64,000 nt of DNA from Cystobacter ferrugineus (GTDB lineage Bacteria > Myxococcota > Myxococcia > Myxococcales > Myxococcaceae): positions 1 to 64,000 of the forward strand of contig NZ_MPIN01000009.1 in NCBI RefSeq assembly GCF_001887355.1, given 5' to 3'. A program made the position numbers and the translations under genes. Within the stretch, counting starts at the first letter, position 1, and the number at the start of each line of letters is the position of its first letter. Shown piece by piece: positions 43,401-52,307 of this stretch. Under the pieces are notes generated by a model. It searched no databases. It saw only the letters and a program-made list of their open reading frames with translations, and was not told the origin of the DNA.

Positions 43401-46400
43401 AAGCGCCGCTTGCCGGCCACGGCCGCCAACGGCATGCCGCCACCCGGGACCTTCCCGTACGTGGCGAGGTCCGCGCGGACGCCGAAGTGCGCCTGGGCGC
43501 CGCCCTGGTGGATGCGGAAGCCGGTGATGATCTCATCGAAGATGAGCGCCGTGCCCGACGCCTCGGTGATGGCACGCACCTCGTGGAGGAAGGCACGCGG
43601 CTGCAGCTCCGGACGGCGGCTCTGCACCGGCTCCACCAGCACGGCGGCCAGCTCATGGGCGTGCTGGCGCAGATAGTCGAGGGCGCTCTGCTCGCCGTAG
43701 TCGAGCACCACCACGTCCCGGACCGCGTTCTTCGAGATGCCCAGGGCCACGGGAACGGCGTCTCCGTCACTGCCCTGCGCCTGCGCGAGGACGCCGTCAT
43801 AGTGGCCATGGAACGAGCCCTTGAAGAGCACGATCCGGGTGCGCCCGGTGGCCGTGCGGGCCAGCCGCAGCGCGGTCATGACGGACTCGGTGCCGGACTG
43901 GCAGAACGTCACGCGCTCGGCGCCGGTCAGCTCGGTGAACAGCTCGGCGAGTTGTCCCGCGCGCTCCGGCTGGGGGCCAACGCCATGGCCGAGCTCGAGC
44001 TGCTGCATGAGGGCCCGCTTGATGAACGGCGCCCCATGGCCGAAGAGATGGACACCGAAGCCCATCGCGATGTCGACGTACTCATTGCCGTCGACATCCC
44101 AGATGCGCGAGCCCGCGTAGCGGGAGCCCACGATGGGGTAGCAGATCTCCTTGATGGGCATGCGCAGACCGGCCAGGGCCCGGTTGTCGGCCAGGACCGG
44201 ACGGTGCTTCTGGGCCCACGCCTTGGAGCCGCCCGTGCGCCGCGCGTACCGCTCCATGAACGAGCGCAGGTACTGCTGCTGCCGCTGGTTCATCTCCGCC
44301 GAGTCCACCGCGACGGAGGCGGGCGAAGTGGCGGTGGAGAGGGGCTGGGGCGCGCGGGGCACCTGGATGGCGGGAGCGGGAGCCGGAGCCGGGGCGGCCA
44401 CGGCCGGCGAGACGAACACGGGGGGACTGCTCCGGGGCTCCGGCTCCACCGGCGGAGCCACGGGCACCGGAGCGACCCGCGTTCCGCCCGCGTCCTTGAG
44501 CAGATCGAGCTGCTTGGAGACGATCTCGAGTTGCTGCGCGAAGAGCCGCTCGAGCGAGCTTTCGGGGAGCGCCGGGGGAGCGTGCCGGACCGGGGCCACC
44601 GGGGCGGGTGGCGGGGGCTGGGCGGTGAGCACGGGCTGCTGGAGCGGAACGCCAGTGCCGGTGGGCGGAGCCTTCACGACGTTGGAGACCGGCGCCCGGG
44701 AGATGGAGCACGCGGTCGGCGCGATCTCGTCCCGCCGTGACTCCGCCGCCAGCACCGGGGCCGGACTCCGCACGGGAGCCGGAGGGAGCGCGGCTTCGGG
44801 AGCGGCCACGGGCGCGGACTCCTCCGGCGGGAGGTGGCGCTCGATGTGGGCCGCGAGCGCCTCGATCGAGGTGAGCTCCTCGAAGAGCTGACGCACGGAG
44901 AGCTTGAGCTTGTAGTTGGCGTCGATGAGGCGGATGGCATCGATGAGCGAAATCGAGTCCGCGCCCATCTCCAGGAACGAGGCCTGGGGATCGATCTCGG
45001 AGGGAGAGGCCTTGAGCAGGTCCGCCACCATCTTGCGCACGGCGGCGGTGATGGCCTCCAGACGCTTGGGCTTCGCGGCTTCGGCCGGCTGGGGCCTGGA
45101 CACTGTGGCTGCGGCGGCTTTCTCACTCACCTCGATTGCCCCTTCCTTGAACCAGTAGCGCTTTCTCTCGAACGGGTAATGCGGCAGGGACACACGCTTC
45201 CTGGGGTAGTCCCTGTCGAACCCCTTCCAATCCAGCTCCACGCCCCCCGCTCGAAGGGCGGAGAGCGCATCGAGCATCACGACCCAGTCGTTCCGATTCT
45301 CCGCCAGCGAGGGCAGCCAGCCGACCTGGACATCCGGGAGGCAGCGTGCGCCCAGGTGCGTCAGGATGGGCTTCGGACCGATCTCGAGGAACAGCTCACA
45401 GCCCTGGGCGTGCAGGGCGCGGATGCCCTCCAGGAACCGCACCGGAGCGCGGGTGTGCCGCCGCCAGTAGGCCCCGTCGAGAAGCTGTCCCGAGGCCAGG
45501 GCCTCGCCCGTCACGTTGGAGATGAAGGGCAGCTTGGGCGCCTGGTGACGGATCGTACCCGCCACCCGCTCCAGCCCATCGAGCATCGGCTCCATGAGTG
45601 GAGAGTGGAACGCGTGGGACACGCGAAGCCGCTGGCAGCGCACGCCCTCGGCCTCGAACGCGGCGGTGACGGCGTCGAGCGCCTCCTTATTGCCGGAGAC
45701 GACGATGCTCTCGGGTCCGTTGATCGCGGCGATGTCGAGCGCGCCGGCATACCGCTCGATCGCGGCCGCCACGCGGGGCTCGGGCGCGAGGATGGCCGCC
45801 ATCGCGCCACCGCTGGGGAGCGCCTGCATCAGCTTCCCCCGCTCGGCGATCAGCCGCAGTGCATCCTCCAAGCGGAACACGCCCGCGACGCAGGCCGCGA
45901 CGAACTCCCCCACGCTGTGCCCCAGCACCGCCGCGGGCTCCACGCCCCACGACATCCACAGCCGCGCGAGCGAGTACTCCAGCGCGAACAGGGCCGGCTG
46001 CGTGAAGGCCGTCTCATCGAGCGGCGAGGATTTCCCCGGCTCGGGGTAGAGGACCTCCAGCAGGCTGCGACCCAGGAGCGGGCGCAGGATCTTCGCGCAG
46101 CGGTCGAGCGCATCCCGGAAGGTGGGCTGCGTCTCGTAGAGCTCGCGCCCCATGCCGGTGTACTGGGCGCCCTGCCCCGTGAAGAGGAAGGCCACCTTCG
46201 GGCGCTTGCGGCGGTTGAGCTGCGCGTACGTCACGCCCGCCGTCGCCTGCTCGTGCGCGAAGGACGCCAGTCGCTCGCGCAACTCCTGGGCAGACGCGGC
46301 GACCACGGTGAGCTGGTGCGCGAAGGGCGGGCAGCGCGTGTTGGCGCTGAAGCAGAGGTCACCCAGCGCCACCTCCGGCTGCTCCTCCACATACGCCTGG

Positions 46401-47788
46401 TAGCGGCGGGCCAGCTCGCGCAGCGCGCTCGGGCTCTTCGCGCCGAGGGCGAGCACGTGCCGGGGCCGCTCACACCCCTCGTCCTCGGGCGGAGCCACCG
46501 GGGGCGCCCCCTCCAGGACGAGGTGGGCATTGGTCCCGCCGAAACCGAACGAGCTCACTCCGGCCAGAGCGGACTCCGGCCGCTCGGGCCAGGGTTGCAG
46601 CTCCTGCTGGACGCGCAGCGGAATCTTGTCGAAGCGGATGTAGGGGTTGGGGACCTTGAAATGGAGGCTCGGAGGGATCTGCCGGTGCTTGAGCGACAGC
46701 GCCACCTTGATGAGGCCCGCGATTCCGGCCGCGGCCTCCAGGTGGCCGATGTTGGTCTTCACCGAGCCCAGCGCGCAGACATTGCCCTCGGGGCGATCCG
46801 CGCCCACCACGGCGGCGAGCGACTTCACCTCGATGGGATCGCCCAGCTTCGTGCCCGTGCCATGCGCCTCCACGTACTGCACCCGCGAGGGCGGCACCCC
46901 GGCATCCTCATAGGCCGCGCGCAGCACGGCTTCCTGCGCGGCGGGGTTGGGCGCGGTGAGCCCGTTGCTGCGCCCGTCCTGGTTGACGGCGCCGCCGCGG
47001 ATGAGGGCGTAGATGGAGTCACCGTCCTCCAGCGCCTTGGACAGCGGCTTGAGGACGATCATGCCGGAGCCCTCGCTGCGGACATAGCCGTTGGCCGCGG
47101 CGTCGAACGCCTTGCAGCGGCCATCCGCGGCCATGAACCCCGACTTCGAGTAGCCCACCGTCACCCAGGGCGACAGGACGAGCTGCACCCCGCCCGCGAC
47201 GGCGAGGCTGGCGTCCCCGCTCCACAGGCTCTTGCAGGCCAGGTGCACGGCGACGAGCGAGGAAGAGCACGCGGTGTCCACGACCAGGCTGGGGCCCTGG
47301 AAGTCGAACAGGTAGGAGATGCGGTTGGCCGCGATGCAGTTGGTGTTGCCCGTGCCGATGTGGGCGTCGATGTTGCGCGAGTCCTGGCTCAGCAGCGTGT
47401 AGTAGTCGTAGCTGGACATCCCGACGAAGACACCCGTCCTGGAGCCCGCCAGCCGCTCGGGAATCAGGCCCGCGTCCTCCAATGCCTCCCACGTCACCTC
47501 CAGCAGCAGCCGCTGCTGGGGATCCATGGTGGTGACCTCGCGCGGGGCGATGCCAAAGAATTGCGGATCGAATTGATCCACCTGATCCACGAACCCGCCC
47601 CAGCGGGTGCTCATCTTGCCTTCGGCGCTGGGGTCCGGATCGTAGAACGAGTCGATGTCCCAGCGCCCGGCGGGGACGGGGGTAATGGCATCCACGCCAT
47701 CACGGAGGAGCTTCCAGAATGCCCTTGAATCCCTCGCACCTGGGAAACGACAGCCCAGGCCGATGATCGCAATGGGTTCGCGGTTCAT
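37445..47788 (-). CDS. Hybrid PKS-aminotransferase-monooxygenase-NRPS megasynthase
   Basis: Predicted 3447 residues. Order: KS (Cys-174 in Asp-Thr-Ala-Cys-Ser-Ser-Ser, both His motifs present); AT (Ser-625 in Gly-His-Ser-Val-Gly, His-Ala-Phe-His motif, so malonyl-CoA); ACP (Ser ~943 in Gly-Ala-Asp-Ser); a Pro-rich linker; a GSA-type PLP aminotransferase (Lys-1446); a luciferase-like FMN monooxygenase (about 1700-2050); C domain (His-His-Ile-Phe-Cys-Asp-Gly, ~2213); A domain (~2530-3030); PCP (Gly-Gly-Asn-Ser); TE. No KR, DH or ER, as expected when the beta-keto group is transaminated. My reading of the A-domain code is D-I-L-Q-L-G-L-I-W-K, which I know as glycine-type. The TE elbow is Gly-Phe-Cys-Ser-Gly with Cys-3245. 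I chose ATG 47788 (GAGAG upstream) over a TTG nine codons earlier. Confidence 0.93.
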   Translation of the reverse strand: MNREPIAIIGLGCRFPGARDSRAFWKLLRDGVDAITPVPAGRWDIDSFYDPDPSAEGKMSTRWGGFVDQVDQFDPQFFGIAPREVTTMDPQQRLLLEVTWEALEDAGLIPERLAGSRTGVFVGMSSYDYYTLLSQDSRNIDAHIGTGNTNCIAANRISYLFDFQGPSLVVDTACSSSLVAVHLACKSLWSGDASLAVAGGVQLVLSPWVTVGYSKSGFMAADGRCKAFDAAANGYVRSEGSGMIVLKPLSKALEDGDSIYALIRGGAVNQDGRSNGLTAPNPAAQEAVLRAAYEDAGVPPSRVQYVEAHGTGTKLGDPIEVKSLAAVVGADRPEGNVCALGSVKTNIGHLEAAAGIAGLIKVALSLKHRQIPPSLHFKVPNPYIRFDKIPLRVQQELQPWPERPESALAGVSSFGFGGTNAHLVLEGAPPVAPPEDEGCERPRHVLALGAKSPSALRELARRYQAYVEEQPEVALGDLCFSANTRCPPFAHQLTVVAASAQELRERLASFAHEQATAGVTYAQLNRRKRPKVAFLFTGQGAQYTGMGRELYETQPTFRDALDRCAKILRPLLGRSLLEVLYPEPGKSSPLDETAFTQPALFALEYSLARLWMSWGVEPAAVLGHSVGEFVAACVAGVFRLEDALRLIAERGKLMQALPSGGAMAAILAPEPRVAAAIERYAGALDIAAINGPESIVVSGNKEALDAVTAAFEAEGVRCQRLRVSHAFHSPLMEPMLDGLERVAGTIRHQAPKLPFISNVTGEALASGQLLDGAYWRRHTRAPVRFLEGIRALHAQGCELFLEIGPKPILTHLGARCLPDVQVGWLPSLAENRNDWVVMLDALSALRAGGVELDWKGFDRDYPRKRVSLPHYPFERKRYWFKEGAIEVSEKAAAATVSRPQPAEAAKPKRLEAITAAVRKMVADLLKASPSEIDPQASFLEMGADSISLIDAIRLIDANYKLKLSVRQLFEELTSIEALAAHIERHLPPEESAPVAAPEAALPPAPVRSPAPVLAAESRRDEIAPTACSISRAPVSNVVKAPPTGTGVPLQQPVLTAQPPPPAPVAPVRHAPPALPESSLERLFAQQLEIVSKQLDLLKDAGGTRVAPVPVAPPVEPEPRSSPPVFVSPAVAAPAPAPAPAIQVPRAPQPLSTATSPASVAVDSAEMNQRQQQYLRSFMERYARRTGGSKAWAQKHRPVLADNRALAGLRMPIKEICYPIVGSRYAGSRIWDVDGNEYVDIAMGFGVHLFGHGAPFIKRALMQQLELGHGVGPQPERAGQLAELFTELTGAERVTFCQSGTESVMTALRLARTATGRTRIVLFKGSFHGHYDGVLAQAQGSDGDAVPVALGISKNAVRDVVVLDYGEQSALDYLRQHAHELAAVLVEPVQSRRPELQPRAFLHEVRAITEASGTALIFDEIITGFRIHQGGAQAHFGVRADLATYGKVPGGGMPLAAVAGKRRFMDGIDGGQWNYGDQSYPEADRTFFAGTFNKPPLSLATAYAVLEHLKEQGPRLQEQLNERTALLAAQLNAFFEQQRVPAQVVHFGSLFRFVLKGNLDLFFYHLVERGVYVWEGRTCFLSTAHTEADIAHIVEAVRGSVEDLRQGGFLPELSPGTPGPGGGGGATRPPPRAVETPRPSAPAQASSASAASPGTDAGKGSVQAREQVPEPRTEFWERRRSRSTSNRVASADDSEGKARRAARDLEFSLYFFGKYDAPFRDDKYDLLFDSARYADAHGFSAVWLPERHFHAFGGLSPNPAVVCSALARETKHLSLRAGSVVVPLHHPLRVVEEWSVVDNLSKGRVGLSFASGWHPDDFVFAPEAFGKHREMMFEGVETIRKLWRGESMRARGGGKNELDVRCFPAPKQRELPFWITVVNNPDTYVRAGQMGANVLTNLMGQTLEDLERNIALYRQALHDHGHDPDAGKVTVLMHTFVGEDLQTVRDTARGPFCDYLATHFALFQNLAKSQNLPVNLDQLTADDKQYMLSMAYDRYARTSALIGTPESCQEILDHIRSIGVDEVACFMDFGVEPKAVMASMPTLVALKERFRRDRGSAPGSSGPAHGPSATQIPARPAGSAVTTLELTESQQEFLVVAQMTADEDSMSGHQALALKLTGPLNPQALRTAVQSVIDRHEALRTTISAEGDRQIVHPSVKVELAFVDFSHVPEDAREREALRWLDEESETGFDLVHGPLFHAQVLELGERLHILSLVTHHIFCDGQSVAVIIAELAELYSAACEGVRRELPEPMQFRRFIELQQQQQAKTLAEHEAYWLQKFSGPLPVLQLPFDRPRPPIKTFAAARLTDTIGGELCQAVRKVGQRYGATPFMTLFAAYTCLLHRMSGQGDIIVGVPASGRTVEGSEGMVGHCANLLPVRTNVHGGLRFSEHLLAVKNVLLDDYEHQAYRFATLLEKLRVPRDPSVSPIVTVAFNLDRPVPPPRMFELEVDWFPRPISFGVPELGLSIKELRGELSLEWDYNTDLFDAETIRRTMGHFRTLVECLTAHPEQRLCDLPMLTREERQRFAEWNRTTAPSYGRATLPRLFEAQVRRTPDAPALTVVGETLSYGELNARANQLAHHLRSLGVGRESLVGICVERSVEMIVGLLGILKAGAAYVPLDPSFPAERLAHMVHHSRLSLLLTQERVAGRLPESGVRQVRFETEHALLSRQPTGDLPDGAGTEELAYVMYTSGSTGIPKGIQITHGALTNLLESMRERLEPTARDVLLAVTTISFDIAALELYLPLIVGARLVVTDSETAADGERLAQEMARVTPSLMQATPATWRMLIEAGWRGDPRLSILCGGEALRQELAEQLLERGGRVWNLYGPTETTIWSAAHRVGKVRGERREDASEPIGRPLANTQLRVLGPRLHQVPVGVTGELYIGGLGLARGYLAQPSLTAEKFVPDPFSDEPGARLYKTGDLARYLADGSIEFLGRTDYQVKIRGFRVELGAIEAALGQHPAVADVAVIAREIGPGDTRLFGYVVFRQGQSLPVVELHAFLKHKLPAYMIPASITAGTELPLTPNGKVDRKALAALDVGRAVSRVYVAPRNALETELVQLWEEVLGVKPVGVTDNFFHLGGNSLLGVRLMTRIRRHLGQEVPLALFIEDPTIVHLTQVIYQKSLGVPSLAEGQAAAGQGKTSIVKVRPEGKHHPLFFAAQLGGIYSSNVVVGLLDMARELDPDQPFYGLQAPALAPELADAVSRGSPLSLDDWRYDRAHFDRVVLDCVEALRKVQPEGPYYLGGFCSGSLLVFEIARRLTEMRQEVARIVLLDPPIGGDAVPPGPSRYDAALADLVWFIGREIGWEAGWDLTALYAELEPLGTDERWALALRKLKEAEAVPASTEAQDLRRLFDAKRLNEEIMSRILDSYEPPVSPHPVTILISDHTREDYTDDALEAALERVRRHITGSLDVHFVPGDHGSLFQSPNVAVLANHVNRCLAESRPRGA

Positions 47789-47855
47789 CAGATCTCTCGT
47801 GGATTGAACTGACAACCCGAGGGAGAAAGCCAGCCCTCCCCCCCGGGAGAACCCC

Positions 47856-49130
47856 TCACGGGGTGAAGGTGACGGGCAACGTCTGCGGACCGCGGAAGAT
47901 GATTTCCTTCATCCACTCGGTCTTACCGGGCACGAGCGCCATGTCCGGGAACTCCCGGACGAGCGTGCCGATCGCGATCTGTCCCTCGAGGAGCGCCAGG
48001 GCCGCACCGAGGCAGTAGTGGATGCCGCCCGAGAAGGCGAGGTGACGGTTCTCGCGGCGGGTGATGTCGAACTTGTCCGGCTGCTCGAACTGGGAGGGAT
48101 CCCGGTTCGCCGCGCCCAGGGAGAAGTAGACCAGATCCCCCGCCGGGATGGTCTGCCCGTGCAGGACGAGGTCCTTCTTGGGCACGCGCGTGTTGAGCTG
48201 CACCGGACTGTCGTAGCGGAGGATCTCGTCGATGGCGCTCCGGATGAGCGTCGGCTCCTGGCGCAGCCGCTCGAACTCGCTCCGGTTGTTCAGCAGCGCG
48301 AGCACGCCGTTGCCGAGGAGGTTCACCGTCGTCTTCTCGCCCGCGATGAACATCAGCATGCAGACCGAGAGCATCTCGTCCTCGGTCAGCCGGTCGCCCT
48401 GATCGGTGACGGCGATGAGGCTGCTGATGAGATCGTTCTTCGGGTTCTTGCGGCGCTCGGCGAAGAGCCCGCGGAAGTAGGCGAGGAACTCCTGCGCCAC
48501 GTTGTTCATCTCCGCGTACTGCTCGAGCGAGCGCAGCGGATCGAGCACGCGGGACAGGCCGTCGGCCCAGCGGGTCACCGAGGAGTGGGCCTCTTCCGGC
48601 ACGCCGAGCATGCTGGCGATCATCGTCACCGCCAGGGGGCAGGCCAGGTCATTGACGATGTCCATCCGGCCGGTGCTCCGGACGCGGGCGATCAGCCGAT
48701 CCACCGTCTCCTGGATGCGCGGGCGCAGGGACTCGACGGCGGTGGGGGTGAACGAGCGGTTGACCAGGCTGCGCAGCCGGGTGTGATCCGGCGGATCGCA
48801 CAGCATGAGCCAGCGGCGCATGGCCGAGGCGAGCGTGCGCAGCTCGCCAATCTTCTTGCGCTCGAGGAACGGGCTCTTGCGCTCGATGCGGCCCGGGATG
48901 TCGAAGACGCCGAAGTTGTTGTCCCGCAGGAGGGCCTTCACATCCGCGTAGCGGGTGATGATCCAGGCCCCCATGACGGTGCGGTGGACGGGCTCTTCCT
49001 CCCGCAGCCGCGCGTAGACCGGATACGGGTCCGCGTGGAAGGCGGGGTCGAACATGTTGAACTTGATGGAAGAGCGTCTGGGTGTACTCAGTTCCTTGAT
49101 GTCAACGCTGGAACGCGCCACTGACTCCAC
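47856..49130 (-). CDS. Cytochrome P450
   Basis: Predicted 424 residues, GTG start with AGGAGG 7 nt upstream. The heme-binding loop Phe-Ser-Gly-Gly-Ile-His-Tyr-Cys-Leu-Gly places the iron ligand at Cys-373. The K-helix Glu-Ile-Leu-Arg and the I-helix Ala-Gly-Glu-Lys-Thr-Thr are present; the second residue after Gly is Lys in place of the more common Asp/His. It is a soluble bacterial class P450 that needs external ferredoxin and reductase; none is encoded nearby. Lying between the FAAL and the megasynthase, it probably oxidises the acyl chain or the finished product. Confidence 0.93.
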   Translation of the reverse strand: MESVARSSVDIKELSTPRRSSIKFNMFDPAFHADPYPVYARLREEEPVHRTVMGAWIITRYADVKALLRDNNFGVFDIPGRIERKSPFLERKKIGELRTLASAMRRWLMLCDPPDHTRLRSLVNRSFTPTAVESLRPRIQETVDRLIARVRSTGRMDIVNDLACPLAVTMIASMLGVPEEAHSSVTRWADGLSRVLDPLRSLEQYAEMNNVAQEFLAYFRGLFAERRKNPKNDLISSLIAVTDQGDRLTEDEMLSVCMLMFIAGEKTTVNLLGNGVLALLNNRSEFERLRQEPTLIRSAIDEILRYDSPVQLNTRVPKKDLVLHGQTIPAGDLVYFSLGAANRDPSQFEQPDKFDITRRENRHLAFSGGIHYCLGAALALLEGQIAIGTLVREFPDMALVPGKTEWMKEIIFRGPQTLPVTFTP

Positions 49131-49178
49131 GAATGCACCTCCTGACTTGTCGGACCTCGCGGCCGTAGAACCTTCGCT

Positions 49179-51224
49179 TCAGGCCTTCAGCTCATCGGCC
49201 AGGTGGCGGGCGAGGACCTCCGCGCTCGGGTGCTCCCAGAAGAGGGTGGGCTCGAACTCCCGGCCCAACCATCCCGCCAACTCACCCGTCAGACTCACGG
49301 CCACGGCGGAATCCAGCCCGTAGCGGGCGAAGGGTGCCTGGACGTCGATCTCCTCGGCGGCGATGCCCAGGTACTGGGCCATGCGGCCGAGCAGCCAGTT
49401 CTGGATGGCCTCCTCGGAGTGGCCATTCGCGGACGCCGCCGCGGAAGGAGCCTGCTTCGCCTCCGTCTGAAGGTTCTCCACCCACTCGCCCACGGCGCTC
49501 AGGCTCTTGCGGAGGAAGCCGTTGCGGCAGGCATGGCGCTGGATCTTCCCGCTGGACGTCTTGGGGATGCTGCTCGTCTTGAGGAGCACCACGGCGTGGA
49601 CCTGAAGCTCGTGATGCTCGGAGACGGCCTGGCGGATGCTGCCCACCACCTCGCCCACGTCGAGGTCACGCAGGTAGCTGCGCTCGACCTCCTGGACGAT
49701 GACGAGGCGCTCCTCGTCCTCCACCTCGACGGAGAACGCGGCGCCGCCGCTGGCCTTGAGGGCCGGGTGGCACTCCTCCACGGTCTGCTCGATGTCCTGG
49801 GGGTAGTGATTGCGGCCACGGATGATGATGACGTCCTTGAGGCGGCCGGTGATGACGAACTCCTCGCCCCGGCGGAACGCCAGGTCACCGGTGCGCAGGA
49901 AGGGTCCCTCTCCCGTGTCCGCGATACGGGCCTGGAAGGCCTCCCGCGTCAGCTCCGGCTTGTTCCAGTAGCCCTGGGCGACACTGGCGCTCGACACCCA
50001 GACCTCTCCCACCCGATCCTCCGGGCACTCCTTGAGCGAGGCCGGATCCACGATGCGCACCTTCTCGAGCAGGCTGCTGCCGGAGGACACGAGCACCCGC
50101 GCCCCATTCGCGCTGGCCGCCGCGTCCCCTTCCACGGGCACCACCCTTCCCTCCTCCAGGGCATCTGCCTGGATGGGAAAGAGGCTGGGGTGCTGCGCGG
50201 GCACTTTTCCGGAGACCAGCAGCGTCGTCTCCGCCATGCCATAGCAGGGATGGAGGGCGGTGACGCGCAGACCATGATCCTTGAAGGCGTCCGCGAAACG
50301 CTGGAGCGTGCCGGGGCGCACGGGCTCGGCGCCGTTGAACGCCACCTCCCAGCTACTCAAGTCGAGTCCCACCCGCTGCTCGGCGGACACCTTGCGGGCG
50401 CACAGCTCGTAGGCGAAGTTCGGCCCGCCGCTCGTCGTCGCCCGGTAGCGCGAAATCATGTGCAGCCAGCGCGCGGGCTTCTGGATGAACGCCGCCGGAG
50501 GCATCAGCGCCGACTGGACGCCCAGGTAGAGCGGCTGCAACACATTGCCGATGAGCCCCATGTCATGGAACAGCGGCAGCCAGCCGGCGAACACGGTCCG
50601 CTCGGTGTGACCGAAGGAGAGCTCGATGATCCGCTCGTTGTGCAGCACGTTCCCGTGGGACACCATCACGCCCTTGGGCGCGCCCGTCGAGCCCGAGGTG
50701 TACTGGAGGAAGGCGAGCGTGTCGGGGCCCACCACCGGCTCCTTCCAGGCGTCCCGCCGCTCCACGGGGACGTCATCCGTCGCGAGCCACCGCAGCGTGC
50801 TCAGCTCGGGGACGTGCTCGAACTGGGTGCCCAGGTTGGACACGAGCGAGGACGTGGTGAGCACCCACTTCGCGCCCGCGTCCTCGATGACGGTCCGCAG
50901 CCGCGTGAGGTTTTGATTGTTGCGGGGCGGATACGCCGGGACCGCGGTCACCCGCGCGTAGACACAGCCCAGGAACGCGATGATGAAGTCCAGCCCTGGT
51001 GGATAGAGGAGCAGCGCCCGCTGATCCGTCGCTCCCATTTCCTGGAGCTGCGCGGCCACGGCGCGCACGCGCTGCTCGAGCTGGCCAAACGTCAGGGCGC
51101 TCGACTCACTCTCTCCGTCCTCCAGGAAAACAAAACTCGTCTTGTCGGGCCGGCGCTCGCTGTGGTGCCGAATGATCTCGATGAGACTACGGAACTGCGC
51201 TCCATGGACCGGGTTTGCGGCCAT
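49179..51224 (-). CDS. Fatty-acyl-AMP ligase fused to acyl carrier protein (FAAL-ACP)
   Basis: Predicted 681 residues. The adenylate-forming core has Tyr-Thr-Ser-Gly-Ser-Thr-Gly-Ala-Pro-Lys-Gly, Gly-Met-Ala-Glu-Thr-Thr, and Arg-Thr-Gly-Asp-Leu-Ala. The typical FAAL motif Lys-Asp-Val-Ile-Ile-Ile-Arg-Gly-Arg-Asn-His-Tyr-Pro-Gln-Asp separates it from CoA ligases. The last ~80 residues are an ACP with phosphopantetheine site Gly-Leu-Asp-Ser. It activates a free fatty acid as acyl-AMP and loads it on its own ACP, starting the assembly line. There is no KS here, so the KS of the megasynthase takes the acyl chain. It is the first gene of the cluster; ATG 51224 or GTG 51230 are both possible starts. 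Confidence 0.93.
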   Translation of the reverse strand: MAANPVHGAQFRSLIEIIRHHSERRPDKTSFVFLEDGESESSALTFGQLEQRVRAVAAQLQEMGATDQRALLLYPPGLDFIIAFLGCVYARVTAVPAYPPRNNQNLTRLRTVIEDAGAKWVLTTSSLVSNLGTQFEHVPELSTLRWLATDDVPVERRDAWKEPVVGPDTLAFLQYTSGSTGAPKGVMVSHGNVLHNERIIELSFGHTERTVFAGWLPLFHDMGLIGNVLQPLYLGVQSALMPPAAFIQKPARWLHMISRYRATTSGGPNFAYELCARKVSAEQRVGLDLSSWEVAFNGAEPVRPGTLQRFADAFKDHGLRVTALHPCYGMAETTLLVSGKVPAQHPSLFPIQADALEEGRVVPVEGDAAASANGARVLVSSGSSLLEKVRIVDPASLKECPEDRVGEVWVSSASVAQGYWNKPELTREAFQARIADTGEGPFLRTGDLAFRRGEEFVITGRLKDVIIIRGRNHYPQDIEQTVEECHPALKASGGAAFSVEVEDEERLVIVQEVERSYLRDLDVGEVVGSIRQAVSEHHELQVHAVVLLKTSSIPKTSSGKIQRHACRNGFLRKSLSAVGEWVENLQTEAKQAPSAAASANGHSEEAIQNWLLGRMAQYLGIAAEEIDVQAPFARYGLDSAVAVSLTGELAGWLGREFEPTLFWEHPSAEVLARHLADELKA

Positions 51225-51515
51225 CGACACACTTCTCCCGTGATGAAGGTTCGTCAGCGTTCAGTTCGCCAGGCGAAGCCTGGGCGGGCAGCGGAAAACC
51301 AGCAGGCGCAATCCCTGCCAGACGACAATCCCACCGGTGCAATGGAAAACCGCCGGGAGGACTCCCGCTCCACCGGTCCTTGACGCGAACCGACTTGCCC
51401 TACAGTGAAGGGTTCTACACTGAACGGAAACTGATGACAACAGGGTAGGTGTCAATTTCTCGAAAAACGTGCCCTCAGGGGATTGATTCGAGAACCCCGG
51501 CGGAGGGAGGCGTGC

Positions 51516-52307
51516 TCACCGGGGACGGTTCATCAGGGTGGCGGAGACACTCGCCGCGGTGAATCCTCCATCGACGGCGAAGTCCTGGCCGGTGATGAAG
51601 GAGGACTGGGGACCAAGGAGGAAGGTGACGAGGCCGGCCACCTCCTCGGGGGTACCGACGCGGTTCATCGGGTGGAGCGAGGCGGCGAAGGCACGCCCCA
51701 TCCGCTCATTGAGGCGCCAGCCGGCGGTGGCCATTTCGGACTCGATGACCCCGGGGCTCACCGCGTTGACACGGACGCCCTTCTGCGCGTGCTCGACCGC
51801 GACACCTTGGGTGAGCGCGACCAGGGCCGCCTTGGAGGCACTGTAGGCGGACAGTCCTGGCATGGAGCGCGAGGCGCTCACGGACGCGCAATTGACAATG
51901 GAGCCCCCTCCCCCCGCGAGCATGGCGCGCAGTTCATACTTCATGCACCAGAAGGCCCCGCGCAGGTTGGTATTGAGGATGGCTTCGTAGTCCTCGGTGG
52001 TGGTGTCCAGGAATGGCTTGGACAGACTGCCGCCCGCGTTGTTGAAGGCGCCATCCAGCCGGCCATAGGTGGAGAGCGCGGTCTCGACCAGCGCCTCGAT
52101 GTCGCGCTCGACGAGGAGATCGGCGCTGACCCAGGTGGCCTCGCCACCCCGCTCCCGGATGCGCGCGATGAGCTCCTGGCCCTGGGCCTCGCGTCTCGCG
52201 CTCGCGATGACCTTGGCCCCTTCGTCCGCGAGTGCCAGGGCCGTGGCCCGGCCGATGCCCGAGCTCGCTCCCGTCACGATCACGACCTTGTCCTTCAAAC
52301 CACCCAT
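51516..52307 (-). CDS. Short-chain dehydrogenase/reductase
   Basis: Predicted 263 residues with a ribosome site (GGGAG) before the ATG. Cofactor loop [13 protein letters not shown] at the end of strand 2 suggests NADP(H). Asn-Asn-Ala-Gly-Gly, catalytic Ser in Asn-Cys-Ala-Ser-Val-Ser, and Tyr-Ser-Ala-Ser-Lys are present. It lies about 290 nt upstream of the FAAL gene on the same strand, so it could belong to the biosynthetic cluster as a tailoring reductase, but the gap and the generic sequence leave this open. Confidence 0.88.
   Translation of the reverse strand: MGGLKDKVVIVTGASSGIGRATALALADEGAKVIASARREAQGQELIARIRERGGEATWVSADLLVERDIEALVETALSTYGRLDGAFNNAGGSLSKPFLDTTTEDYEAILNTNLRGAFWCMKYELRAMLAGGGGSIVNCASVSASRSMPGLSAYSASKAALVALTQGVAVEHAQKGVRVNAVSPGVIESEMATAGWRLNERMGRAFAASLHPMNRVGTPEEVAGLVTFLLGPQSSFITGQDFAVDGGFTAASVSATLMNRPR

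Noticed and set aside
42860..47728. Long plus-strand frames opposite the PKS-NRPS gene
   Set aside because: Repetitive Arg/Gly/Glu/His composition and perfect phase with the real gene; no motifs or ribosome sites.
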